Source: Paenibacillus sp. OK003 (lineage in GTDB: Bacteria > Bacillota > Bacilli > Paenibacillales > Paenibacillaceae). From it: 64,000 nucleotides of DNA. A program made the translations under genes and the position numbers. This document shows positions 44,532 through 53,574 of this stretch, piece by piece; positions within the stretch are counted from its first letter, which is position 1, and every line of letters starts with the position of its first letter. The notes under the pieces were generated by a model. The model made no database searches and was not told the DNA's origin. It was given only the letters and a program-made list of their open reading frames with translations. The stretch is taken from the NCBI RefSeq assembly GCF_900109515.1, contig NZ_FOBD01000004.1, forward strand, positions 310,001 to 374,000, in the 5' to 3' direction.

Positions 44532-46145
44532 ATGCCCAATAACTTAGAGTGGATGGCTCAATGGAAATCAACTAAGCCACTGACAGACCCATGGATGACT
44601 GGGGGCAAGCTGCATCACTTTTCAAGTCATGCCTTACTACTTATTCTCGACGGGAAAGCGATCTGGAATATTAATGGTCAGAGGGTCCAGGTAGCTTATG
44701 GAGAGTTAATTGCTGTGCAAGAAAACTCTGTGATTGAAGTGATTGAGGGTGGTAATCTGGATCTGGCCGGATGGCTTGTTCAGTTCGATACATACGCGAT
44801 GTTCCCTGACCGGAATGAAGTGGAGAAATATGAATGGCATGTACCGTCAGGAGACACGTATCAAAAAGTAGAATTAACCGGTGGCACACTGGTGAGTCTT
44901 AGCCAACATTGGAATGAAGAGGGTTCTCCTGATCCCAATGCCATCCGGGTTAGAAATCAGCATCTGGTGTATGAACTGCTGCAACATGTATACCGTGAGT
45001 TGATGGAAGAGGAGCCGACAGTTGAACAAGGCGTTCTTCGTTCTGTGGATTACATGCAGCAGCATTATGAACAGGTTATCACACGAAAGCAATTGGCTGA
45101 GATCGCAGGCATCAGTCCCTGGCATTATTCCCGCAAATTCAGTGAGCGTTATGGAAAGCCGCCTCTGGATTATCTGGCTCATTATCGAATCTATCGTGCT
45201 CAAGAGGAGCTGTTGTTAACAACGGCAACATCTCAGGACATTGCGAAGAAGACCGGATTCGAGGATGCTCATTATTTCAGTCGTCGTTTCAAACAGTTAA
45301 CGGGTGTGTCCCCGAGAAATTATGCACAAACGTTTCCCCAGCGTAAAATCGTATGTCTTTCCCCGCTTTGTGCGGAAGTATTGATTCACTTGGGGATTAA
45401 TCCACATGCCGTTGTGGTAACTCCCTTGCTTTTGCCTGAACATCAACATGATCTATTTGAAATGTATCAGGTGAAGATGCTGGAAGTGTCGCAATATGAG
45501 CTGGATGTGGAACAGATTCGGCAAGTTCAGCCCGAATGGATTGTGGGAAATTTTTGCACAGAAGAGATCAAGCAAAGGCTGCGCACAATTGCACCCATCA
45601 TAACTGGTTTAAATAACGATGTGGAGACTCTGCTCTATCAACTGGCTGGTTTGTTTCACCGAGAAGATACAGCCCATAAACTTCATATGCAGATGAAAAT
45701 GGAAGTAAGCACAGCACAGCAGCAACTGCAGCATTTTGTCCAATCTTCCTCTACCGTGATGGTGCTGAGGGTAGAACCGTTTGGTTATCGATATTTGGGT
45801 GGTCATTCTAATGGGGTATCCCATTTACTGTACGAACAGCTCCGTTTAACTCTGCCACAGCCGCTGCAAGCAGGGGAGGCGTGGTTTAATCCTTGCTCAC
45901 TCGACTTGTTGGCCAAAGCCAATCCCGATTACCTGTTTGTGGAGCAACGAGTCATGCAGCACTTTAGTGCTGAAGAAAATATGAAGAAGTTAGTGGAGAG
46001 CTTCCAATGGAATGACTTGAAGGCTGTAAAAAACAACAGGGTATTTTTCGTGGATACTCGCCTGTGGGTGGATGGCCGTGGAATTATGGGACACCAAATG
46101 ATTTTGAATGAAATAGTGAATAGTCTGGTCAGCAATGTATGGTAG
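44532..46145 (+). CDS. AraC regulator fused to a siderophore-binding domain (Btr-like)
   Basis: 537 aa from ATG 44532 (AAAGGATAAC upstream). N-terminal cupin-like sensor (about 1-165), AraC HTH pair (about 180-265; TRKQLAEIAGISPWHYSRKF, DIAKKTGFEDAHYFSRRFKQ), then a FecB/BtuF-type periplasmic-binding-protein domain used as a cytoplasmic sensor (about 275-537; KIVCLSPLCAEVLIHLGINP). This is the architecture of B. subtilis Btr, which binds ferri-bacillibactin and activates feuABC. It lies just upstream of an iron-binding lipoprotein gene with a Fur box, its probable target. Confidence 0.93.
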   Translation: MPNNLEWMAQWKSTKPLTDPWMTGGKLHHFSSHALLLILDGKAIWNINGQRVQVAYGELIAVQENSVIEVIEGGNLDLAGWLVQFDTYAMFPDRNEVEKYEWHVPSGDTYQKVELTGGTLVSLSQHWNEEGSPDPNAIRVRNQHLVYELLQHVYRELMEEEPTVEQGVLRSVDYMQQHYEQVITRKQLAEIAGISPWHYSRKFSERYGKPPLDYLAHYRIYRAQEELLLTTATSQDIAKKTGFEDAHYFSRRFKQLTGVSPRNYAQTFPQRKIVCLSPLCAEVLIHLGINPHAVVVTPLLLPEHQHDLFEMYQVKMLEVSQYELDVEQIRQVQPEWIVGNFCTEEIKQRLRTIAPIITGLNNDVETLLYQLAGLFHREDTAHKLHMQMKMEVSTAQQQLQHFVQSSSTVMVLRVEPFGYRYLGGHSNGVSHLLYEQLRLTLPQPLQAGEAWFNPCSLDLLAKANPDYLFVEQRVMQHFSAEENMKKLVESFQWNDLKAVKNNRVFFVDTRLWVDGRGIMGHQMILNEIVNSLVSNVW

Positions 46146-46211
46146 AGCACAATAATCCAACTGAATACGCACCATCTCCTATGGAAGGAACGCTTCCTAT
46201 TTGCTAGTATT

Positions 46212-46232
46212 TGATAATAATTATCATTATCA
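46212..46232 (+). promoter_or_regulatory. Fur box upstream of the FeuA-like gene
   Basis: TGATAATAATTATCA (46212-46226) is a perfect 7-1-7 Fur box, and the sequence continues ATTATCA to give two overlapping copies, as in strong Bacillus Fur sites. Confidence 0.92.
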
Positions 46233-46259
46233 ATATATTGCATAAGGGGCGAGTAGATC

Positions 46260-47234
46260 ATGTCACGAAGGTTTAAGGGTTTTGGAGTGGTGCTGTTGGC
46301 ACTAAGTTTGGTGCTCTCCGCCTGTTCCGGTTCTTCTGATAAAGAAGTGGAAGGTTCAGCAAAAACGACAGAGAAAAATGAGACGAAGGTTGTTCGGGAT
46401 CAGTTTGGAGAGGTGACGATTCCTACGAATCCTCAAAATATGCTTGTACTGGACTCCATCTATGCCGAGTACTTGATTGAGATGGGCGTTACACCGCAGA
46501 TGGTTATATTTGTTCCGGAGATTGAACCGGAATATCGTGCGTCGTATTTTGAGGAACACGGGGTCCAAATGATTGAAGCGGAACAATATCAATATAATTA
46601 TGAACAATTGCTGACGTTGTCACCAGATATGATTGTTAGCGCGGGCGAAGGTATGGAACAAGGCGTATATGATGAACTATCCAAGATTGCTCCAACGGTG
46701 GCTCTGGATTCCAACAGTGAAATGCAGATTGCCATGCCGAAGCTGGCTGCTATCTTTGACAAGACAGAGGAATCTGCCAAAGTGCTGGCTAAATTTGATG
46801 AGAAGGCGAAGCAAGCACAGGAGAAAATCGCTCAGGCCATCGGCGACAAAACCGTACTGGTTCTTCGAGTGGAGCACAATCGTTACCGTTTCATGGGTCC
46901 CAAAGGAGGAAGCAGCAGTGTCTTTTTCTATGAAACCTTGGGTCTGAACAGCCCTGAAGTCATCAAAGACTCTACCGACTGGTTTAGCCAGTTTTCCCTG
47001 GAATTTTTGCCGGAAATGAACCCGGATTATATTTTTCTAGAGGACAGGACGCTAAAAGGCTATGATACGAAGGAATCCATGGATAATCTGAAAGAAAGCA
47101 AAGTGTGGGCGAGTCTGAATGCAGTGAAAGACAATCATGTCTTTCCGCTGAAAACGAGTGATTTTGTAACAGGTGTAGGTCCGATTGGGTCGGCCAAGTT
47201 GTTGGATTATGTCGTTGGAAAGTTGGTGCCCTAG
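46260..47234 (+). CDS. Iron-siderophore-binding lipoprotein (FeuA/FecB type)
   Basis: 324 aa. Signal peptide with lipobox LSAC (Cys22), then a helical-backbone binding protein (KVVRDQFGEVTIPTNPQNML, EQLLTLSPDMIVSAG, RVEHNRYRFMGPKGGSSSVF). Close in pattern to the binding domain of the preceding Btr-like regulator, as expected if both see the same ferric siderophore. ATG 46260 lies just after the Fur box. No permease genes follow; the next gene, starting at the base after this stop, encodes a reductase. It must use permeases elsewhere. Confidence 0.9.
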   Translation: MSRRFKGFGVVLLALSLVLSACSGSSDKEVEGSAKTTEKNETKVVRDQFGEVTIPTNPQNMLVLDSIYAEYLIEMGVTPQMVIFVPEIEPEYRASYFEEHGVQMIEAEQYQYNYEQLLTLSPDMIVSAGEGMEQGVYDELSKIAPTVALDSNSEMQIAMPKLAAIFDKTEESAKVLAKFDEKAKQAQEKIAQAIGDKTVLVLRVEHNRYRFMGPKGGSSSVFFYETLGLNSPEVIKDSTDWFSQFSLEFLPEMNPDYIFLEDRTLKGYDTKESMDNLKESKVWASLNAVKDNHVFPLKTSDFVTGVGPIGSAKLLDYVVGKLVP

Positions 47235-48272
47235 ATGAATACTGGAGCGGAGCAGCAATTGGACATTTACGATATAACGATCGTTGGTGGCGGACCTGCG
47301 GGAATGTATGCTGCATTTTACAGCGGGATGAGAGCCATGCGTACCAAAATCATTGAAGCCAAAGAGGAATTGGGCGGATTTATGCGCACGTACCCGGAGA
47401 AACTGGTCTGGGATGTAGGTGGAGTTGATCCGATTCGTTGTGAGAAATTGATCGATTCCCTGGAAAGACAGGCAAGAACCTTCGATCCAACCATTGTATT
47501 CGGCCAGGAAATTGCTCAGATGGAACGACGCGATGATCAAGTGTTTGTACTCACCTCAAAGACAGGGGAACGTCATTACACGCGTACGATCTTGTTATGT
47601 GCAGGCAGAGGCATGACCCAGGTTCAGAAGCTGGATATTGAAGGTGCGAATCGGTATGAGCTGACGAACCTGCACTATACCATTACAGATCTGTCCAGAT
47701 TCAAGGATAAGCGTGTGCTGATCTCTGGAGGCGGGGATTCAGCAATAGATTGGGCGAATGAGATGGAGGGATTGGCGCAGGAGGTCATCGTGGTGCACAG
47801 ACGACAGGATTTTACAGCACATGAGCTGCCTGTTGCCCAGATGAAAGCTTTTGCCCAAGTCCTAACCCCTTACAGCATCTCTCGCTTATATGGTACAGGA
47901 GATAAAATAGGCCGAGTTGAACTCGCCCACGTAGACAATGGGGAAGTCCTGCCGATTGAAGTGGATGAAGTGGTTGTAAGTCATGGATACGATCGTGATT
48001 TTGGTAACCTGGTCCATTGGGGATTGGAACGTGAAGATTACGGTATCTCGGTTGATCCGCGAATGTGCACAAGTCAGCCGGGGATATTCGGAGCAGGTGA
48101 TTTCATTACCTATGGAAGCAAAGTCCGTCTGATTGCTGGTGCATTTAATGATGCCGTACTCGCAGTAAACAGCGCCAAGCTCTATCTGGAGCCGACCGCT
48201 TCCGATATGGCAGGGGTGTCGTCCCATAACGCAAGGTTCTTTGAGAAAAACAAAGCTATTTCTACCCTGTAG
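47235..48272 (+). CDS. Ferredoxin/flavodoxin-NADP+ reductase-type flavoprotein
   Basis: 345 aa, TrxR-like type-2 FNR (YumC/YcgT family). FAD motif VGGGPAGMYAAFYSG near residue 14, NADPH motif ISGGGDSAIDWANEM, and the FAD-contacting GAGDFITYGSKVRLIAGAFN near the C-terminus. The thioredoxin-reductase CxxC is absent. The ATG directly abuts the stop of the siderophore-binding gene, so it shares the Fur-controlled transcript. YcgT homologues have been implicated in ferrisiderophore reduction; iron release from the imported complex is the likely role. Confidence 0.88.
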   Translation: MNTGAEQQLDIYDITIVGGGPAGMYAAFYSGMRAMRTKIIEAKEELGGFMRTYPEKLVWDVGGVDPIRCEKLIDSLERQARTFDPTIVFGQEIAQMERRDDQVFVLTSKTGERHYTRTILLCAGRGMTQVQKLDIEGANRYELTNLHYTITDLSRFKDKRVLISGGGDSAIDWANEMEGLAQEVIVVHRRQDFTAHELPVAQMKAFAQVLTPYSISRLYGTGDKIGRVELAHVDNGEVLPIEVDEVVVSHGYDRDFGNLVHWGLEREDYGISVDPRMCTSQPGIFGAGDFITYGSKVRLIAGAFNDAVLAVNSAKLYLEPTASDMAGVSSHNARFFEKNKAISTL

Positions 48273-48304
48273 ATCAGCATGTGTAGAACGTGAAGTAATA
48301 GTAA

Positions 48305-48356
48305 GAAGTCCGACCCGTGTTGAGAATAATTTCTCGAACATGTGTCGGGCTTTTTT
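48305..48356 (+). terminator. Terminator of the iron-binding/reductase operon
   Basis: AAG-CCGAC and TGTT-GAGA pair with TCTC-AACA and GTCGG-CTT, followed by T-run. Confidence 0.88.
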
Positions 48357-48414
48357 CAGTGATTAATTTGAATCAAGATGTTTCCCTCGCACCAGACACC
48401 ATGCCGATAAAATT

Positions 48415-48618
48415 TTGCAATCATTGGGTTTGAGAGATTATGTAGCTTCGGAGATTGTACAACAAACCCATGGCGTGTTATATGATGATTATGTGTGGAT
48501 TCGATTTTCTAATGAGGAGTTGATCTGTGCCGATGTCCATCCCCGTTTTGCAGGTGAATATAATAAAAAGTTGAATTACTGCGTTACATCGTCTAATGCC
48601 CTTTGCTTGCGCTGCTGA
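48415..48618 (+). pseudogene. Degraded gene fragment
   Basis: Protein-like frame without a start signal: SLGLRDYVASEIVQQTHGVL, YDDYVWIRFSNEELICADVH. The preceding bases read protein-like in another frame (NLNQDVSLAPDTMPIKF), suggesting a frameshift. It overlaps the 3' end of uppS on the other strand. The family is unknown. Confidence 0.3.
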
Positions 48619-49346
48619 TAATCCAGAATGGATTCGTATAACAATTGTTCGTTGAAATCCGGCCACATCACGTCCGTAAACCAGAGCTCTGAATAAGCGG
48701 CTTGCCATAATAGAAAATTGCTTAACCGTTTCTCCCCACTGGTTCGGATCAGCAGATCGGGTGCAGGATTGAGTCCGGTATACAAAAACTTTTCGAATTC
48801 CGCCTCTGAGATTTCCGAGGTTTCTTTGTTTTCTTCATTGTTTTCTACAATGTACGTTTTGATCGCTTGTACAATATCGTTTTTACCCCCATAATTCATC
48901 GCAAAATACACAGCCATCCCGCTGTTCGTTTGGGTTAGTTCCACCACTTTGCGCATCGCTTCCTGTGTTTCGTCTGGGAATTTTGAGATATCTCCAATAA
49001 AATGAACTTTGATATTATTCTGATTCAGTTCCTGAACGGTTGTATCCTGTACAAATTCGACCACCAGACTAATGATGTAGTCGACCTCTTCCTTGGGCCT
49101 TTTCCAGTTTTCCGTAGAAAAGGCGTACAGCGTGAGAGAGGCAATCCCGTTTTTATGGCACATGCTTATCGTTTCCCGCATCGTCTGCATTCCTGCATAG
49201 TGTCCGGCACTTCGAGGCAGCCCTTTTCTTGTCGCCCATCTTCCATTTCCATCCATCATAATGGCGATATGCTTCGGGACCAATCCGTTCCAGTCGATGG
49301 AATGTATGGTATTAGGTTTTTCTTTATGTACACGGTGCCACTTCAA
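48576..49346 (-). CDS. uppS: Isoprenyl transferase (undecaprenyl diphosphate synthase family)
   Basis: 256 aa from TTG 49346, 8 nt after AGGAGG. cis-prenyltransferase landmarks: HIAIMMDGNGRWATRKGLPR (catalytic Asp and pyrophosphate-binding Asn/Gly/Arg), SLTLYAFSTENWKRP, MNYGGKNDIVQAIK and the C-terminal DLLIRTSGEKRLSNFLLWQ with YSELWFTDVMWPDF. Makes long-chain cis-polyprenyl diphosphate for cell-wall lipid carrier. The housekeeping uppS normally sits between frr and cdsA; this copy stands alone beside iron genes, so it may be a second paralogue. Confidence 0.92.
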   Translation of the reverse strand: MKWHRVHKEKPNTIHSIDWNGLVPKHIAIMMDGNGRWATRKGLPRSAGHYAGMQTMRETISMCHKNGIASLTLYAFSTENWKRPKEEVDYIISLVVEFVQDTTVQELNQNNIKVHFIGDISKFPDETQEAMRKVVELTQTNSGMAVYFAMNYGGKNDIVQAIKTYIVENNEENKETSEISEAEFEKFLYTGLNPAPDLLIRTSGEKRLSNFLLWQAAYSELWFTDVMWPDFNEQLLYESILDYQQRKQRALDDVTQ

Positions 49347-49628
49347 TGATAATTCCTCCTGCTCCTCAAGCTAGAATAAGTTAGACACGTATAATGAATT
49401 CAATTGCTCAAAATGATTTCCAGAATTTATAATTATTATATAGGATTGCATAGGGATAAGCCATGATATTTTTACTACATCTATATCGTGCAAAACATGA
49501 GTTGACCGTCGTATTCCGGGATTTTTTATATCAAAACCTTTACATTCCAGCTGTATGTGTTTATTCACTTAAATGTTGGTGTATTTTCCCTTATAATGAA
49601 ATAAGAAGGATAAGGAGATGAGGACTTA

Positions 49629-50171
49629 ATGAAAAAAACCATTTGGATTATTGCCAGTTTTGTTGCTGTGATTGTACTGGGAACGGTCCTGATTGCAAAC
49701 CTTGTGGGGAAGGAAGAAGCAGGTAACGCGGAAGCACCCAATATTAAGAAATTAGTAGAAGACATCAGTACAGGCAAGGAGAAACCGGAATCGGCCTCCA
49801 TTAATGCCACACAGTTAATCGTCACGGATAAAGGTAACCAAACCACAACCTACGACTTGCCTGAAAAGGAGTTTTTCCTTTCCATTGCACCCTATGTGGA
49901 TCAGACTCATCCTTGTGCAATTCATAGCTTGACCGGATGTCAGGGCGAAATGAAGAATAAGAAGTTCATTGTGACGATCCATGACTCCGAAGGGAATACG
50001 CTCATGAAGGATGCTGAGATGAAGGCCGGCTCCAACGGTTTTATGGATTTTTGGTTAGCCAGAGATAAGTCATACCTCATTCGTGTGGTGCATGATGGGA
50101 AGGTTGCAGAGACACAGCTATCTACATATGAAGAAGATAATACGTGCATCACAACGATGCAGTTGAGTTAA
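49629..50171 (+). CDS. CueP-family copper-binding protein
   Basis: 180 aa. ATG 49629. N-terminal membrane anchor or signal (TIWIIASFVAVIVLGTVLIA) without a lipobox. The CueP signature is unmistakable: HPCAIHSLTGCQGEM holds two Cys and a His, NGFMDFWLARDKSY follows, and the C-terminus is EEDNTCITTMQLS with the third Cys. In Salmonella, CueP is the periplasmic copper-binding protein that supplies Cu to SodCII and replaces the cus system. Here it would act at the outer face of the membrane. It is transcribed alone. Confidence 0.9.
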   Translation: MKKTIWIIASFVAVIVLGTVLIANLVGKEEAGNAEAPNIKKLVEDISTGKEKPESASINATQLIVTDKGNQTTTYDLPEKEFFLSIAPYVDQTHPCAIHSLTGCQGEMKNKKFIVTIHDSEGNTLMKDAEMKAGSNGFMDFWLARDKSYLIRVVHDGKVAETQLSTYEEDNTCITTMQLS

Positions 50172-50222
50172 AACGTTGTACACTGCATTCTATCATTATT
50201 TCAAAACACTCCATGTGACCCA

Positions 50223-50250
50223 GGCCCGCCTTGAATGCGGGTTCTTTCAT
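50223..50250 (+). terminator. Probable terminator of cueP
   Basis: CCCGC/GCGGG stem with a 7-nt loop, followed by TTCTTTCATTTTTTT. Confidence 0.65.
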
Positions 50251-50349
50251 TTTTTTCTGTTAATGCTGTGACAGGGAAGATATTGCAAATGAAAAATAAT
50301 CACTTTTTTGAATTGACAAAATGGCAATCCTACGGGATAATCCATTAGT

Positions 50350-50368
50350 GATAATGATAATTGTTATC
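50350..50368 (+). promoter_or_regulatory. Fur box upstream of the FecB-like operon
   Basis: GATAATGATAATTGTTATC matches the 19-bp GATAATGATAATCATTATC consensus at 17 of 19 positions. Confidence 0.9.
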
Positions 50369-50402
50369 ATATAAATACATATAAATAGGGGAGAAGTAGG
50401 AT

Positions 50403-51398
50403 ATGAAAAAAAGCTTAAACGGATTTATACTGCTGACGGTTTTGGCGCTTGCTCTGACAGGCTGCGGTAAGGCCAACAGCACAACAGATACAAATGAAAA
50501 TGTTTCTTCCGGCAGCACACCGACTGAAGAGACAGCAGGTCCTGTTACAGTTAAGCATAGTGGTGGAGAGCTCAAACTGGACAAACCGGCTAAGAGAGTT
50601 GTTACGCTGGAATGGACATATACGGAAGATGTAGTTGCACTGGGTGTTCAGCCAGTAGGTAGTGCAGACAACGCCAACTATAAAGTCTATGTGACTCCCG
50701 AAGCAGCTCTGGATGACACGGTAACGGATGTGGGAACACGTGACGAGCCCAATCTGGAGGCGATTGCAGCTTTGAAGCCGGATCTGATTATCGCGAATTC
50801 GAATTCGAACATCTATGATCAGCTCAATGCCATTGCACCAACGCTTGAATATGATCTGTATGCAGGTGATGGATATACTTATGACAAAATGACGGAAACG
50901 TTCAATAATATCGCGGTTGCTCTTGGAAAAGAAGACCAAGCGAAGAAGGTACTTGATGAACTCGATCAGCATTATACAGAAGCCAAAGATAAACTTGCTG
51001 CTGCGGACAAATCGGAATTTCATTATGTTCTGACACAAGCATTTACGTATCAAAATGCAGCAAGTCTTCGCATGTTTACCGATAACGCTGTCGTAATTGG
51101 CACGTTGGCGAAGGTTGGACTGGTTAACGACTGGAAGCCTGACAAGATTGAAGGATATGGCTTCTCAACGGTGGGTATCGAATCCCTGCCTGCTGTTCAG
51201 GACAGCAACTTCATCTACATCACACAACCGGATGATGACGTTTTTGGCACAGCAATGAAAGACAATTCAGTATGGAAAGGTCTGAATTTTGTCAAAGATA
51301 AACGCACTTATCAACTGGATAGCACAACATGGACGTTTGGTGGACCTATCTCGTCCAAAGTTCTGGTTGATGGGGTTGTCGGGGCGATTACCCAATGA
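50403..51398 (+). CDS. Iron-complex-binding lipoprotein (FecB/YfmC type)
   Basis: 331 aa. ATG 50403 after GGGGAG. Lipobox LTGC (Cys21). FecB-type fold: KLDKPAKRVVTLEWTYTEDV, LEAIAALKPDLIIANSNSN, IYDQLNAIAPTLEYDLY. The VTLEWTYTEDVVALGVQPVG sequence is like ferric-citrate/ferric-hydroxamate binding proteins; ligand not certain. Its stop overlaps the permease ATG (ATGA), so both are translated together under the Fur box. Confidence 0.9.
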   Translation: MKKSLNGFILLTVLALALTGCGKANSTTDTNENVSSGSTPTEETAGPVTVKHSGGELKLDKPAKRVVTLEWTYTEDVVALGVQPVGSADNANYKVYVTPEAALDDTVTDVGTRDEPNLEAIAALKPDLIIANSNSNIYDQLNAIAPTLEYDLYAGDGYTYDKMTETFNNIAVALGKEDQAKKVLDELDQHYTEAKDKLAAADKSEFHYVLTQAFTYQNAASLRMFTDNAVVIGTLAKVGLVNDWKPDKIEGYGFSTVGIESLPAVQDSNFIYITQPDDDVFGTAMKDNSVWKGLNFVKDKRTYQLDSTTWTFGGPISSKVLVDGVVGAITQ

Positions 51399-53443
51399 GT
51401 TCGGTCCAACATTCCCGACCAGTGTTTAACTGGCGCACATTAAGCATTTATGGGGGCGGTCTAACCGCTCTCATCGTGCTTTTTTTTGTAAGCCTGTGTT
51501 ATGGAGAAGCTTCAATTCCACTCCATACGGTTGTGGATTCACTTATGGGCCGACAGGACACACTGGAACATAATATGATCTGGGATCTGCGCATGCCACG
51601 TACGGTAATCGGTATACTCGCCGGAGGGGCACTTGCTGTTGCCGGTTCGTTGTTACAGACGATTACACGCAATCCACTCGCGGCGTCGGACACACTCGGC
51701 ATCAATGCGGGGGCCTATTTTGTCGTGGTGTTGGGAACGATTTTTTTTCCAGGTTTGATGCAGCAATCGCCTTTCCTTTTCGCCGTACTCGGCGGATTAC
51801 TGGCAGCTGCCGCAGCCTACTTCATGGGCGGGGGGAGAACGTCAAGTCCGGTGCGACTTGCGCTGTCCGGCATGATTGTATCGATGGTGCTAGGTTCTTT
51901 TACAAGCGCGCTGCATATTTTCTTCTCTCAGGAAACGCAGGCATTATTTCTATGGGGCTCCGGAACGCTTGTTCAGAATGACTGGAGCGGTGTAATTTAC
52001 GCATGGCCTTGGGTCATTGGAATTACAATCGTTGCGCTGGTTTTGTCCCGGCAGTGGGATATGTTGGAACTGGATGAATCAACTGCTTCCTCACTTGGGC
52101 AGAAAGTAGGCATGGCCCGTGCTACTGGGTTGATTATTGCTGTGTTGCTGGCTGCGATCATTGTCAGTGTGATTGGGCCAATTGGCTTTGTGGGTTTGGT
52201 GGCTCCTCATCTGGTTCGATTAAGTGGAATTCGTTCCAACCGATGGTTACTGCCTGGTGTTTTCTTGTGGGGTGCAGCACTGTTGGTCGGTGCAGACGTA
52301 CTTGCCAAGATGGTTCATAACTCCAGTCTGGAGCTGCCGACAGGGGCCGTGATGGCGATCATTGGTGCACCATGGCTGATCTGGCTTGTACTTACACGCA
52401 TGAAGGCTGCAAATGGATCAGGCATGTCTACCTCAATGAGTACAGGAGCACGTTCGCGTCGCTGGGCATTCGGCCCTATCGCTATTATCTTTACGGTACT
52501 AACGTTAGCATTGGTTCTCCTTAGTACGATGTTTGGTGGGATGCGCATTCCAATGGCCGATCTTCTGCCAAGCCTGTTTCAATCCGATGGGCTATACTCG
52601 GCCATTGTGCAGCTTCGCATTCCGCGTACTCTTGTCGCCGCAGGTGCAGGTGCTGCGCTGGCGATCAGCGGTGTGCTTATTCAGATGGCCGTTCGCAACC
52701 CGCTGGCTGACGCGTCCATTGTAGGCGTGTCGTCAGGAGCAGGCTTGGGTGCCATGATGGTCATTATCCTGTGGCCTGGTCTTCCGGTGTTCTTGCTGCC
52801 CATAGCGGCAATTGTTGGCGCAGGAATCACTGCAGCAATTGTATTCTCCCTGTCCTGGAAGAAGGGTCTCAATCCTTCTGCAGTTGTATTGCTGGGTATC
52901 GCCATGTCTGCGATTGCAGGCGCAGGCATTCAGGTTCTCATCGTTCGCGGGGCTGTATACGGCAGTAGCGGCTTTATCTGGCTGACAGGCAGTACCTATG
53001 CACGCACGTGGGATCAAGTGAAGATCATTGGAGTGTTTCTGTTGATTTTGATCCCGCTTGCGTGGTGGCTGGCACGAAGATTCGAATTGTTGGTATTCGA
53101 CGATAATAGTGCTTCAGGTCTTGGCTTGAATGTTCGTCGAACGCGTCTGCTCGCTATGACTGTTGGTGTTCTGCTTGCCGCAGGTGCTGTGGCCTGTGTG
53201 GGAACGGTTGGTTTTATCGGGCTAATCGCTCCACATATGGTCCGCCTGTTGACGGGAAACAAATTAAGACGGTCGATGTTTCTGTCGGCTTTGGTCGGTG
53301 CAGTGATGCTGGTACTGGCGGATACGATCGGAAGGACCGTTATGGCACCAACCGAGATTCCTTCCGGGTTGTTGATAGCGATCATTGGAACGCCGTATTT
53401 CCTCTATTTAATGTACCGCTCCAACTGGCGCAAATCGGCCTAA
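51395..53443 (+). CDS. Fused FecCD/FhuB-type iron permease
   Basis: 682 aa, twice the normal permease length. Two FecCD domains in one chain (about 20-335 and 350-680), each with 8-10 membrane helices and each ending in the ATPase-contact region: IGPIGFVGLVAPHLVRLSGI and VGTVGFIGLIAPHMVRLLTG. LRMPRTVIGILAGGALAVAG and LRIPRTLVAAGAGAALAISG are the matching domain starts. Such fusions are known for E. coli FhuB. No ATPase gene follows, so it must share a FecE/FhuC/YusV-type ATPase encoded elsewhere. Confidence 0.92.
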   Translation: MSSVQHSRPVFNWRTLSIYGGGLTALIVLFFVSLCYGEASIPLHTVVDSLMGRQDTLEHNMIWDLRMPRTVIGILAGGALAVAGSLLQTITRNPLAASDTLGINAGAYFVVVLGTIFFPGLMQQSPFLFAVLGGLLAAAAAYFMGGGRTSSPVRLALSGMIVSMVLGSFTSALHIFFSQETQALFLWGSGTLVQNDWSGVIYAWPWVIGITIVALVLSRQWDMLELDESTASSLGQKVGMARATGLIIAVLLAAIIVSVIGPIGFVGLVAPHLVRLSGIRSNRWLLPGVFLWGAALLVGADVLAKMVHNSSLELPTGAVMAIIGAPWLIWLVLTRMKAANGSGMSTSMSTGARSRRWAFGPIAIIFTVLTLALVLLSTMFGGMRIPMADLLPSLFQSDGLYSAIVQLRIPRTLVAAGAGAALAISGVLIQMAVRNPLADASIVGVSSGAGLGAMMVIILWPGLPVFLLPIAAIVGAGITAAIVFSLSWKKGLNPSAVVLLGIAMSAIAGAGIQVLIVRGAVYGSSGFIWLTGSTYARTWDQVKIIGVFLLILIPLAWWLARRFELLVFDDNSASGLGLNVRRTRLLAMTVGVLLAAGAVACVGTVGFIGLIAPHMVRLLTGNKLRRSMFLSALVGAVMLVLADTIGRTVMAPTEIPSGLLIAIIGTPYFLYLMYRSNWRKSA

Positions 53444-53460
53444 ACATTCGATCCTAAATA

Positions 53461-53542
53461 AAATATCCCCTCTGGTTTTCAGTGTTGAGTTTATGTAGAC
53501 ATGTTCTCTTTTCTCACTGCTTACCTTGAGGGGATATTTTCT
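53461..53542. terminator. Long-armed terminator between iron operon and aminotransferase
   Basis: AATATCCCCTC and GAGGGGATATT form a perfect stem around a 55-nt loop that contains an inner AGTG/CACT pairing; TTTT follows. Confidence 0.75.
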
Positions 53543-53574
53543 TATGAGAGCTTTGAGAGCTTTTTTTGTTCGTG

